This document shows positions 35,001 through 42,712 of a stretch of 64,000 bases of DNA, one piece after another. The DNA is from Bacteroidales bacterium M7. Its GTDB lineage: Bacteria; Bacteroidota; Bacteroidia; Bacteroidales; Muribaculaceae. A program made the position numbers and the translations under genes. The stretch spans positions 1 through 64,000 of the forward strand of contig LUJR01000047.1 of the NCBI GenBank assembly GCA_001689515.1. The letters run 5' to 3'. A model generated the notes under the pieces. It worked only from the letters and a program-made list of their open reading frames with translations, did no database searches and was not told where the DNA came from. Every line of letters begins with the position of its first letter. The stretch's first letter is position 1.

Positions 35001-38000
35001 TCCGCTACGGCAAGGTAGAGAACGGTCTGTCGCTCCACAGCAACTGGGGTGTAGGACATCAGTCCGAAGACAAGCCTTATGATTACTCCACCATCCCCTC
35101 TGGAGTGGCGATGCCTCTCAACGGCGGCGGTCCCAAGACCAAGGCTGACGGCACAGCTGAGCGTGACCCTGCCAACAGCACAAGCGAAGGCTACGGCAAC
35201 GAGGACAACTATGCCGGCCGTTACTTCGGTTTCGACAAGCGCACATATGTGTCGGAGCTTAATTTCTACTACGCTCTCGAGCCTGATACATGGGTTCCTG
35301 CCAATGCAGACGTAATAAACAGCAATCCGCTCGTAGGCGGAGGCGGCGATGATGCAAATTACAACTCTCACCATGCCGATGACGCTACGATGAATATCAA
35401 CAATCCCACTAACGACGGTCGTAACTTCTCGTGGTTCCGCTTTGTCTACACCGGTCTTTTCGGTAAGATCGACCTTAAGAAGGAAGGATTCAACACCGGA
35501 CGTGTGACATGGGGTATCAATGACAAGAAGGAGGCTACCAATGATAAGATCCTCAACTATCAGGTGACATTCTATCAAGTCGACACCAACGCGCCCCAGG
35601 GTCAGGCAAATCCTGGCACAACAAAGACCGTTGTGGCAATGCAGGCTCCAGCTAATGAGAAGTATGTCGAGACAGCTTTCGAACTTGAACCCGATCTTGA
35701 GCCTGGATGGTATGAAGCCAAGCTCGAATATTGGGTGGATACCTTCGACGAGGATGGCAACGCTCTGCCTAATCAGCCTAAAGTAGCATATTCACCCCGT
35801 ATCCTTATCTTCAAGATGTCGGCTGCCGATATCGTGGCAAAGCAGCGCGTGACCAAAGCTGATGACGGTGTACGTGTCTACCACCCCGTCATCGACGTGA
35901 CCCCCGATGCTTCATCGTCTATCAAGGCTCTCGATGATGAGACTGATGTCAAGACTGTGTATGCCACCATCACCGTTGACGGTATCAGTGACAATGCTGT
36001 CACCCGTATCGTCGACATGGATGGCAACGACTTCCCCAACTACGGCTCTGGTGCCGAAGGCATAACTGTAGAGTACAAGCGTGATGACCGTCAGGCTATC
36101 GTGCACTATCCCGAGGGATTCTTCACCTCGCGCACACAGATGCCTGATATGCGTTTCGCAGTGCGTAATGCTGCCATCGATGCGCGTACTGACTTCTCTA
36201 TGACCATCGCGTCAAGCGAAGGTCTGGGAGCTACATCGACCGACAATGCCACAGTGTATATGCCTGCCGGCGTTCTCTATGGCAAGCTCGTGCCTCAGGC
36301 TGTCAGAAGTAAAGTGAACGCAGAGGTAGAGTTTAACGCTCTCGGCGTGACCAACCAGGACGACCTCCCCGAAGGCGAGGCACGTGACGGCTACGCACGT
36401 ATCCGCTACGTCGACAAGAACAACGGTGACGACCCGTGCTATATCGGCACGATGGGTGGCACATCCGTCATGGCTGAAATCAAGTACATCGGCAATGACG
36501 GTACTGAAAAGGTGCTCTTCGGTGGCGAGAAGCTTGACATGCGTCTCAATCCCGATGACAACAATGCTGTCTATACCGCCAAGCGTCTGAAGATAGCCGG
36601 TATTCCCTATGAGACAGAGACTGCTATAGATGCTGCCGGCGAGACCATCAATGTCCGCAAGGACCAGTCTGCCAAGTTCAGCGTACAGCTGACCTACACC
36701 ATCCCAGGTTATGATCCGTTCGTCTCACGTCTGAAGGAGACCACCCTCACTTACAAAGCCGAGGAGCTTACCTCTCCCCGTAAGGGTCTTGCCGACCTCA
36801 AAACCAAGGACGATCTGCGCGGAGAAACCTCTGCCGATGGCAAGACTGTCGCAACTGACGTGACTGCTATCAGCGAGTCGTTCGTTGAGAACTACGGCGG
36901 TCTGATCACCAATATCGAAGATGCCCATGTGGCTCTCCAGGCTGTGCCCAAGCATGAAAAGCTCATAGGCTATGACAGCTTCGACAAGTGGTATATGGAC
37001 CACGGCGACAAGTATGACGATGCCGCAGCTACTCCTAATCCCCATAGCCCCGCCAAGCGTCGCGCCATAGGTCATACCGACCTCGCCGGCACTACTACCT
37101 TTGCTGCGCCTGCGGAAGTGCATCCGCTGCTGCGTGAAGACGGCGCACCTGTCAAGGTTGCTTCTGACTTCCAGAACACTACCACCGTCAACAATGCCTG
37201 GTGGAACAGCGCAGCCTCTGTAGCTCCTGTATTCCATAAGTCTGACCATATCAAGGGCGATTTCGTCCGCGACAGTAAGGGCAACATTACCGCCTGGACA
37301 TCTGAGAGCAAAATCCAGAAACCCGCACAGCATCGCGAATACTGGGCTGGTGTCATGGCTGGCAATAACAAGGCTTACAAGGAAAATGTATGGAACAACG
37401 GTATCATCGAGCGCGAAAACGGTGTCTCGGTGGATATCCGCGATCCCAAGCATGGCTACTACGACATGGCAAGCCACTTCGCTTCGGTTACTGATGAAAG
37501 TGGAGCAGAGAAGGAGGTACGCTCAGCATACCACCTCGGCGAGATGCCTCTCAACGCCAACGATGTCATGGCTCTCTATGGCAACAGTGAGGATCCCCAC
37601 GGTGTAGCTTCGTATCTCGGCGAGTATAGTGCTCTGCGCAGTGTGGTGCTGCCCATCCATGATCAGATGAGCGAGGAGATAGCCAAGGCTAAGTTCACTG
37701 ACTGCAAGGCTTCAGTGACCATCGACGGAGTTACCTATAAACTCGACTATCCTGAAGATGAGCCGTGGAACTACGGCAATACATGGAAGACCCGCGCGGA
37801 GCTTGCGTTCAACTCCTCTAATGCTGCCGGTCTTGCTGGCAAGTCACCTGCCGAGGCTATCTTCGCTAAGGCTAACAACCATATGGTCTTCAAGGTCAAC
37901 CACGTCAACCACGAGTCATGGTTCGTGCCCAACGGCATACCTCAGGGAACTCCCAAGACCTACTCGCTGTGGGAAGCCTTTAAGGGTACAAGATTTGGTA

Positions 38001-38584
38001 GCGTCGCGTTTAACGACCTAACTACCGACAAGCAGAAGGATGACTACATCATGAGCGTGATCCGCATGGAGCTTGATGACTACTGCCCGCTGGCTTATGA
38101 TGTGCGTTACACCTATCCATTCCTGACCACTGAGCATGTTACTGCCGAGAATTATAACAACGCCAAGACACGTGCTGCCGCTACTGAGGACTTCAACCGT
38201 ATCAACAATATGCTTGCGGCTGTGACACCTGCAGAGGTGACCCCTGTGGCTGCCCGTGATACCGGCCGTGTACCTTTCTTCAGCAACATGACCACAAGTC
38301 CCGAAGATGTGGTGCCCACCGCCATCAGCGATGTCAACGATGACATCCGCGGCAACGGGTTCAGCATCGTCTACAACCGTGCTGCCGGCACAGTGACTGT
38401 CACTGCCGAAGGTGACCGCCAGCTCAAGGACGCTGCTGTGTATGACGCCACAGGTGCCTCCCTCATTACCGGCACTTCTGCTGACCGCATCAGCGATCAG
38501 ATCATCGTGCTCGATGTGCGCAACATCGCCCGCGGTGCCTACGTGGTAAGCACCAACCTCGGTGGTGCCAAGTTCATGAAATAA
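32075..38584 (+). CDS. Large secreted multidomain protein with sorting-like C-terminal domain
   Basis: 2169 residues with a signal peptide (MKKFLTFFAMLCALLGFSPHASA). The N-terminal part is rich in Thr, Ser, Asn and Gly, with starch-binding/CBM-like repeats. A chitobiase-C-like beta domain (about 245-320) has IWYTTNGDDPTKDTSTRTRYT. The middle is a series of beta domains with many Tyr/Trp/Asp. The last ~85 residues (VYDATGASLITGT ... LDVRNIARGAYVVSTNL) resemble the type-A sorting domain of the type 9 secretion system. No catalytic motif is recognised. Probably surface-exposed or released. It stands alone behind its own promoter, and a strong terminator follows. Confidence 0.75.
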   Translation: MKKFLTFFAMLCALLGFSPHASADIRLMGGGSGDWTTGILMNQVGSSNDYTCEVNITSSNKTIKVKDNGTWRGYKNNNSTWTASSFPASNTLSSTGATGDDITIDKAGTYVVTYNSSSNKLTISPVLYFVGNMTGWNLDTTKKFTCVGSVYTLTLASGISNPNSGDTGWKIWNGTWGYNFGSGGTDPTVGGNEVNAWFKAAANYETTTTSAVQIQFTLLSDKDGDATVDGKVKLISAGPTKPAAPTISASGNTVTITKTGSGDIWYTTNGDDPTKDTSTRTRYTASFTIERGKTTTVKAAVVSGGEWSDITSKNIYVGAAPTVKEITLYTRDDIKNGNSGRGTATAAGADGIWKVASVSIPSDANSGYWNSTLSVKVTYSDNTSAWYSTTQNTDVNTIQANGWKNTFVRSTWPVSSTANCGFFVENSGGKTVTVYARFIGDDLQISAVMPYNALTIGSSTPQITGYGIPSDSWNNYKDFSKVSDSPKSYEYVFTCGNANDNKEYVWYGLKINGTQYRPANLSLGESTYTFTAGAPSSSNQATIKGLTTGVNYALVLTETEMGLRLTITEAGVPKPVFTRAAESNVVTVNVPDGCTLHYTVNGGAEQTATSRVTLTIPTDGMTVSAYFTKDGETGETVNGSFDYYTAPQRWASKEWSLSDDGIMPRNSVKYFYMSRYQNDDRVSPEWELVKNGDTYTLDYFMCIPAAEFRLRRIAKDKNGTITYRDFGLDAVEKITPASIGATSATVGTAEAPKTVSKNYTVYGGSYDNKSRGYAWDLGYSLVSVKVTDATDGNNAYGNNTLQMTLSVDFSHPSTANVAPIKGMPYVALTGSKLQIPTIAGQNIKHATELPDGYSNAFTNAWIQYDEDSNMLVYGDNVTGKDYYSGGSYHKPENGAVMNSTILPPRYPIWFKLVDEEGNETNVTSNKTVLKYKGQETRKFKTPNGTSTNSNVKFAVYALNDMEMSGLFKIYSGYGGFRYGKVENGLSLHSNWGVGHQSEDKPYDYSTIPSGVAMPLNGGGPKTKADGTAERDPANSTSEGYGNEDNYAGRYFGFDKRTYVSELNFYYALEPDTWVPANADVINSNPLVGGGGDDANYNSHHADDATMNINNPTNDGRNFSWFRFVYTGLFGKIDLKKEGFNTGRVTWGINDKKEATNDKILNYQVTFYQVDTNAPQGQANPGTTKTVVAMQAPANEKYVETAFELEPDLEPGWYEAKLEYWVDTFDEDGNALPNQPKVAYSPRILIFKMSAADIVAKQRVTKADDGVRVYHPVIDVTPDASSSIKALDDETDVKTVYATITVDGISDNAVTRIVDMDGNDFPNYGSGAEGITVEYKRDDRQAIVHYPEGFFTSRTQMPDMRFAVRNAAIDARTDFSMTIASSEGLGATSTDNATVYMPAGVLYGKLVPQAVRSKVNAEVEFNALGVTNQDDLPEGEARDGYARIRYVDKNNGDDPCYIGTMGGTSVMAEIKYIGNDGTEKVLFGGEKLDMRLNPDDNNAVYTAKRLKIAGIPYETETAIDAAGETINVRKDQSAKFSVQLTYTIPGYDPFVSRLKETTLTYKAEELTSPRKGLADLKTKDDLRGETSADGKTVATDVTAISESFVENYGGLITNIEDAHVALQAVPKHEKLIGYDSFDKWYMDHGDKYDDAAATPNPHSPAKRRAIGHTDLAGTTTFAAPAEVHPLLREDGAPVKVASDFQNTTTVNNAWWNSAASVAPVFHKSDHIKGDFVRDSKGNITAWTSESKIQKPAQHREYWAGVMAGNNKAYKENVWNNGIIERENGVSVDIRDPKHGYYDMASHFASVTDESGAEKEVRSAYHLGEMPLNANDVMALYGNSEDPHGVASYLGEYSALRSVVLPIHDQMSEEIAKAKFTDCKASVTIDGVTYKLDYPEDEPWNYGNTWKTRAELAFNSSNAAGLAGKSPAEAIFAKANNHMVFKVNHVNHESWFVPNGIPQGTPKTYSLWEAFKGTRFGSVAFNDLTTDKQKDDYIMSVIRMELDDYCPLAYDVRYTYPFLTTEHVTAENYNNAKTRAAATEDFNRINNMLAAVTPAEVTPVAARDTGRVPFFSNMTTSPEDVVPTAISDVNDDIRGNGFSIVYNRAAGTVTVTAEGDRQLKDAAVYDATGASLITGTSADRISDQIIVLDVRNIARGAYVVSTNLGGAKFMK

Positions 38585-38686
38585 TTAACTATGGCAAGTG
38601 AATATAATCCCCATATAATAATTATTTAGCACAGGATTGTAATGCCGGCGGGAGAAATCCCCATCCCCGCCGGACATTACTCCCGG

Positions 38687-38717
38687 CGCGGGGGCTGTCG
38701 TGATGACAGCCCCCGCG
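38687..38717 (+). terminator. Terminator after the 2169-residue protein gene
   Basis: CGCGGGGGCTGTC pairs perfectly with GACAGCCCCCGCG around a 5-nt loop, followed by TTGCGTTTTG. A smaller hairpin (CCGGCGGG/CCCCGCCGG type) precedes it at about 38645-38672. Confidence 0.8.
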
Positions 38718-38747
38718 TTGCGTTTTGTCGGGGGCTAGGGTAAAGAA

Positions 38748-38783
38748 AAGGTCCTTAAGGTCGTTAGGAACCTTAAGGACCTT
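38748..38783. repeat. Perfect 14-bp inverted repeat
   Basis: AAGGTCCTTAAGGT (38748-38761) and ACCTTAAGGACCTT (38770-38783) around an 8-nt loop. Each arm is itself nearly palindromic (CCTTAAGG). It lies just before a REP. Possible bidirectional terminator, or part of the repeat island. Confidence 0.7.
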
Positions 38784-38793
38784 AATGGGATGC

Positions 38794-38813
38794 GGACATG
38801 CCACGGCATGTCC
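38794..38813. repeat. REP palindrome core A
   Basis: GGACATGCCACGGCATGTCC followed by CTAC. It is the left partner of the copy at 39180-39199, on the other side of the large palindrome. Confidence 0.85.
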
Positions 38814-38843
38814 CTACGGGGAGAGGAGGATTTCTGTAGAGTT

Positions 38844-39168
38844 GTAGGGTCGCTACATGTAGCGACCGTGTGGTGTTCGCTTAACGCTCGCGGTGTTAGC
38901 CGCGAGGGGTGCAGTAGCCACATGCAAGCAAGCTGTCAGCTTGCGCAGCTTGTGGGAAACGGATGTAATGGGAGTCCGGCGGTGTAACTGCCGGGGCAAT
39001 CGCATGCATCAGCCCCGGCAGCTAACGCCGCCGGCATAATATGTGGCATTTTAGACCACAAGCTTCACAAGTCTGACGACTTGCTTGCATGTGGCTACTA
39101 CTCCCGCCGCGGCTATGCCGCGCCTTTACAAGCGAACACCACACGGTCGCGACAGGTCGCGACCCTAC
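38844..39168. mobile_element. 325-bp palindromic MITE-like element with REP ends
   Basis: The whole segment is symmetric about position 39006. The outermost parts are REP cores: B at 38848-38867 preceded by GTAG, and C at 39145-39164 followed by CTAC. Perfect arms: 21 bp at 38862-38882 with 39130-39150, and 19 bp (GTAGCCACATGCAAGCAAG, 38914-38932) with 39080-39098. The centre is made of GCCGGGGC and CCGGCGG stems. It holds no gene. It would fold into one giant hairpin when single-stranded, as expected of a non-autonomous element. Confidence 0.75.
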
Positions 39169-39179
39169 GAGGATTGGAG

Positions 39180-39199
39180 GGACATGCCGTGGCATGTCC
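39180..39199. repeat. REP palindrome core A with degraded tag
   Basis: GGACATGCCGTGGCATGTCC. The 5' tag reads GGAG instead of GTAG. Confidence 0.85.
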
Positions 39200-39257
39200 G
39201 CTGCGATGGGGGAGGGTTGTCAGGAGGGTGTTTGTGTGGGTGGGCGCGCATTGATAA

Positions 39258-39307
39258 GGTCGCATAATTCTTATAAGATTTATAAGACTTATAAGAGTTA
39301 TGCGACC
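39258..39307. repeat. 50-bp imperfect palindrome made of 9-nt TTATAAGAN repeats
   Basis: GGTCGCATAA and TTATGCGACC form 10-bp ends. Inside are three direct 9-nt units, TTATAAGAT, TTATAAGAC and TTATAAGAG. A similar array occurs at 59491-59521. Located just before the end of the ABC ATPase gene. Confidence 0.7.
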
Positions 39308-39334
39308 GTTTGCTATGGTGCTGCGTGCTGGGAA

Positions 39335-40783
39335 TCAGCGGCGGGTGAGGTGCTTGTGGAGGGTGGCGGTGGGTGGGGCTTCCTCGATGCGGTGGGTGAC
39401 GTAGATGAGGGAGAAGATGCGGGCGCGGGCGAGGCGGTCGATGGTGGCGCGGATGGCGCGTTTGGCTGCCTGGTCGAGTCCGTGGAGGGGTTCGTCGAGG
39501 ATGAGCAGGGGAGGGGTCTTGATGAGCGTGCGGGCGAGGAGGAGCAGCCGCTGTTCGCCAGCCGAGAGGGTGCGGAAGGGGCGGTCGGCGAGGTGGGAGA
39601 TGTGTAGGTAGTCAAGCCAGCGGGCTGCGAGGTCGAGCTGCGGCTGGGTTAGCTTCTTGTACTGCCCTACGGTGTCGTTGAGCCCCTGCGCCACGACATG
39701 CAGCCCTAAGGAGTGTCCGCCGTTGAAGTAGAGGTGCATCTCCGGCGACACGTAGCCGATGCGCCGCTTGATGTCCCAGATGCTTTCGCCGCTGCCTCGG
39801 CGGCGTCCGAAGAGGCTGAGGTCGTTGGAGTAGCCCTGCGGATTGTCGGCGTGGATGAGTGACAGCAGCGTGGATTTTCCGGCACCGTTGGCACCCGATA
39901 GTATCCAGTGCTCGCCCATGCGTATCTCCCACGAGATGTCGGAGATGATGACGGTCTTGCCGTAGCCTATGCGGCAGTGGCGCATCTCCACGATAGGCGT
40001 GCCTACAGCCGGCATGTCCGCAGCCTCATCAGCCATCGGGAGCATCTGCTCGTCAGCCACGGTGTAGTCAAAGAGGGAGTCGAGGCTGCCACGGTCGGCA
40101 TAGGTGACCGAGGGGAGCAGCGAGAGCCCTTTGATGGGGATGATGGAGGTGACGAACGGCGGAATCTCATTGACATTGCAGAGCAGCATCATGATGGAGG
40201 TGGCTCCGTCGGCGGTAATTGCCTCCATGGCAACGTCGAGCTCGTGGCGTGCCTCCACATCGAGGCCGATATAAGGGTTGTCGAGAATCAGCAGGTCGGG
40301 CGCGTCAAGGAGCTGGTTGATGACGAGCATCTTGCGCAGTTCGCCGCTCGAGAGACCGTTGACAGGCTTGTCCTCATACTTGCGGAGCTGCATGCGCTCT
40401 GCAAGCTCGTGCCATGCGGGGCTGTCGAGGCGGTCGCCCATCACCTCGCGGACGGTGGGGACTTCGCCGTTCATGCCCGACTCGTAGCGTTGCTGGTAGT
40501 ATTCAGCCTTGAAGCCGGCGAGTGAGTGGATGTCGTTGAACTCCACGTAGCGCACCGTCAGGTGTCCGCGCGGCGAGGATATGTCGTTGGTGGCGAAGTT
40601 CCAGCCGCGCTCTATGATGCGGGCGAGGGAGGTCTTGCCCGCGCCGTTGGGACCTATCACCACCGTCAGTCCTTCGGGGATGACGGTGGAGTGGGGGTTG
40701 GCGATGGTCACGCCTGTATATTTCAGCAAAGGGCTGCGCAGCCCGATGAGCTGCGCAGCCTTGAGAGGGGATGATGATTTCAT
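39335..40783 (-). CDS. Double ATP-binding-domain ABC protein (ModF/PhrA-like)
   Basis: 482 residues, two ABC ATPase domains and no membrane segments. Domain 1 (about 15-230): Walker A GPNGAGKT, signature LSSGELRK, Walker B LLILDNPYIGLD. Domain 2 (about 265-482): Walker A GANGAGKS, signature LSAGEQRL, Walker B LLILDEPLHGLD, switch His in YVTHR. Domain 1 has Asn in place of the catalytic Glu and no switch His (LLCNVNEIP), so only the second site looks fully competent. ModF-type proteins are linked to molybdate genes or photorepair in other bacteria; no such genes lie here. Confidence 0.85.
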   Translation of the reverse strand: MKSSSPLKAAQLIGLRSPLLKYTGVTIANPHSTVIPEGLTVVIGPNGAGKTSLARIIERGWNFATNDISSPRGHLTVRYVEFNDIHSLAGFKAEYYQQRYESGMNGEVPTVREVMGDRLDSPAWHELAERMQLRKYEDKPVNGLSSGELRKMLVINQLLDAPDLLILDNPYIGLDVEARHELDVAMEAITADGATSIMMLLCNVNEIPPFVTSIIPIKGLSLLPSVTYADRGSLDSLFDYTVADEQMLPMADEAADMPAVGTPIVEMRHCRIGYGKTVIISDISWEIRMGEHWILSGANGAGKSTLLSLIHADNPQGYSNDLSLFGRRRGSGESIWDIKRRIGYVSPEMHLYFNGGHSLGLHVVAQGLNDTVGQYKKLTQPQLDLAARWLDYLHISHLADRPFRTLSAGEQRLLLLARTLIKTPPLLILDEPLHGLDQAAKRAIRATIDRLARARIFSLIYVTHRIEEAPPTATLHKHLTRR

Positions 40784-40853
40784 GTCGTGTACGATTTGAT
40801 ATTCTAATCAGTAGCGAAGTGTGTTTGCGACTGGAATCGCTGTCATGTGATGC

Positions 40854-40921
40854 GGACATGCCACGGCATGTCCCTACAAGATTGATGCATGTCGGATGTA
40901 GGGACATGCCGTGGCATGTCC
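40854..40921. repeat. REP pair, core A
   Basis: Copies at 40854-40873 (then CTAC) and 40902-40921 (GTAG before), facing each other with a 28-bp spacer. They lie between the ABC ATPase start and the end of the barrel gene. Confidence 0.9.
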
Positions 40922-40944
40922 GCGAGGATGAGAGGTGGTATTAT

Positions 40945-42684
40945 TCAGAATTTGTAGGCGGCGCCTACGAGGCCGTTGAAGCCCTCGTAGGGGATACCGC
41001 CTATCATGGTGACTTTGCGGCTGAGGATGTTGTTAAGCTCGGCGAAGAGCGAGAGCTGCTGGTTGAGGCGGTATGTGCCGCCGAGGTTGATGTTGGAGAT
41101 GTTGCCGAGGTCGCGGCAGGTGTTGGTGGCGCGCGGTTCGGGCAGCAGGGTGAAGTGGGAGTCGATGATGGCGCGGCGCGCGCGAAGCTCCCAGCCCACG
41201 GTCACATCGAGCGGCTTGATGGGATGCACTGTCAGATCCACCCCAGCCACATACTTGGCGCGGTCACGCCACAGATACCAGCCCTTTTCGTACTCCGATG
41301 GGGCAGCCTCCACGTGGGCTTCAAGCTCCGCCCAGTCCTTGTATGCCGCGCCTACGGTCAGTCCGGCTTTCCAACCCTTGATGTCCTGCGACGCGAAGAG
41401 CGAGGTGCTGTGGTGGAGCTGCGGCATCAGCCAGTCGTTGGCTCGTGCGTAGGCAAATGACAGTCTGCCGTAGATAGCCTTGCGCGGACCCACGGTGAGA
41501 GCTATCTCGGCATCGTAGGGGACATAGCTCTCGCTGTAGGCTATCATGGGTGAGTTGAGATAGTTGACATTGTAGAGCGAGGCGAGAGTGTTGAGGCGCG
41601 CTCCGCCGGTGACCGTACCGGTGACAGTAACGAGTTTGACGGGATGCCAGTCGATGCGCACGTCGGGCGACAGGCGCACCACCGCTCCGCCGTTGATCAC
41701 GAAGTCCACGTTGAGCCCTGCATCGAGGTTGAACGCCGAGCTGCGGAGCTGATAGCGTGGAGTCAGCGACAGGATGCCGTTGTTATAAGCCTCGCGGCAG
41801 TCAGAGAGCATATAGCCCTCGTCGGGGGTCATGGAGTAGTTGGCAACCGAGCTGCGCGGACTGAACGACATGGTGTAGCCGGCATCGAGTCCTATGGACG
41901 AGGTCTCGGTGAAGGGCATCAGCGCATCGGCGCGTATATCCATCACGCTCTGACGTATCGGTTCGCGCGAATCGGTGTCAAGAGCTTCGGGCCACGCATA
42001 CCAGGGGAGACGGTTGCGGTAGCCGAAGTAGCCGTATGAGGCATAGACATTGTATTTGAGGCTCTGCACGCTCGAGTGCCAGGCTGCGGTGACATTGACC
42101 GCGTTGACATACTGGTGCCATGTGCCTTGGATCTCATAGAGGTCGCCTGGGATGTCATAGTAGGGGTTGAACGAGGAGAAGCGGTAGTCGATGCCGGCGT
42201 CGATAAACGAACGCTTGCCCACCGCCTGATGCAGGTCGACACCGAAGGCAGCCGACGAGTGGCGGTGCTCGATGCCGCTGACCTTGTAGTTGGCACCGTT
42301 GAACTGTCCCCAAGCCGACAGGCGCGTGTGGTCAGTGTCGATGAAGCGGTAGCCAGCCGAAGCGTCCACGTGGTAAGCGGGCCAGTATGCCGCCATGGCA
42401 TATCCGCGGTAGGGCGAAGTGGGGAGAGTGTCGTTCCAAGCCGCAGGCTGGTAGAATGAGGCTGTAGGCACCACCGGCGCGCTGGTCATGCGCTGGCTGT
42501 ACTCCACAGGTGATGCCGCCACAGGCTTAAGCCCTATCACCGGCACCTGCTGGAGGCGTGAAAACGAGCGGTGGGTGGGCACTATGTCGTGGGTGACATC
42601 CACCTCCTGGGCGAGTTGCTGCGCTGAGGCAGCCGAGGCTGATGCTGTGACGAATATGGCGGTGGCTAATATGTTGAGATTCAT
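40945..42684 (-). CDS. Outer-membrane beta-barrel protein (TonB-receptor-like, no plug)
   Basis: About 579 residues from the ATG at 42684. The signal peptide is NILATAIFVTASASAASAQ. Many alternating aromatic strands run to the C-terminus, which ends in Phe (LVGAAYKF), as outer-membrane barrels do. LSLFAELNNILSRKVTMIGG is the usual last-strand segment of TonB-dependent receptors, but the plug domain and TonB box are absent. It follows the 995-residue TPR gene by 28 bp, so the two probably work together, perhaps in assembly or transport at the outer membrane. The upstream in-frame start at 42735 would overlap the TPR gene. Confidence 0.78.
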   Translation of the reverse strand: MNLNILATAIFVTASASAASAQQLAQEVDVTHDIVPTHRSFSRLQQVPVIGLKPVAASPVEYSQRMTSAPVVPTASFYQPAAWNDTLPTSPYRGYAMAAYWPAYHVDASAGYRFIDTDHTRLSAWGQFNGANYKVSGIEHRHSSAAFGVDLHQAVGKRSFIDAGIDYRFSSFNPYYDIPGDLYEIQGTWHQYVNAVNVTAAWHSSVQSLKYNVYASYGYFGYRNRLPWYAWPEALDTDSREPIRQSVMDIRADALMPFTETSSIGLDAGYTMSFSPRSSVANYSMTPDEGYMLSDCREAYNNGILSLTPRYQLRSSAFNLDAGLNVDFVINGGAVVRLSPDVRIDWHPVKLVTVTGTVTGGARLNTLASLYNVNYLNSPMIAYSESYVPYDAEIALTVGPRKAIYGRLSFAYARANDWLMPQLHHSTSLFASQDIKGWKAGLTVGAAYKDWAELEAHVEAAPSEYEKGWYLWRDRAKYVAGVDLTVHPIKPLDVTVGWELRARRAIIDSHFTLLPEPRATNTCRDLGNISNINLGGTYRLNQQLSLFAELNNILSRKVTMIGGIPYEGFNGLVGAAYKF

Positions 42685-42712
42685 AAGGGTGTATGTTTCA
42701 GAGTGATGCAGA

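Noticed and set aside
39089..39607. A 172-codon plus-strand frame
   Set aside because: It starts in the MITE-like palindrome and runs antisense to the ABC ATPase, with low-complexity Gly/Glu content.
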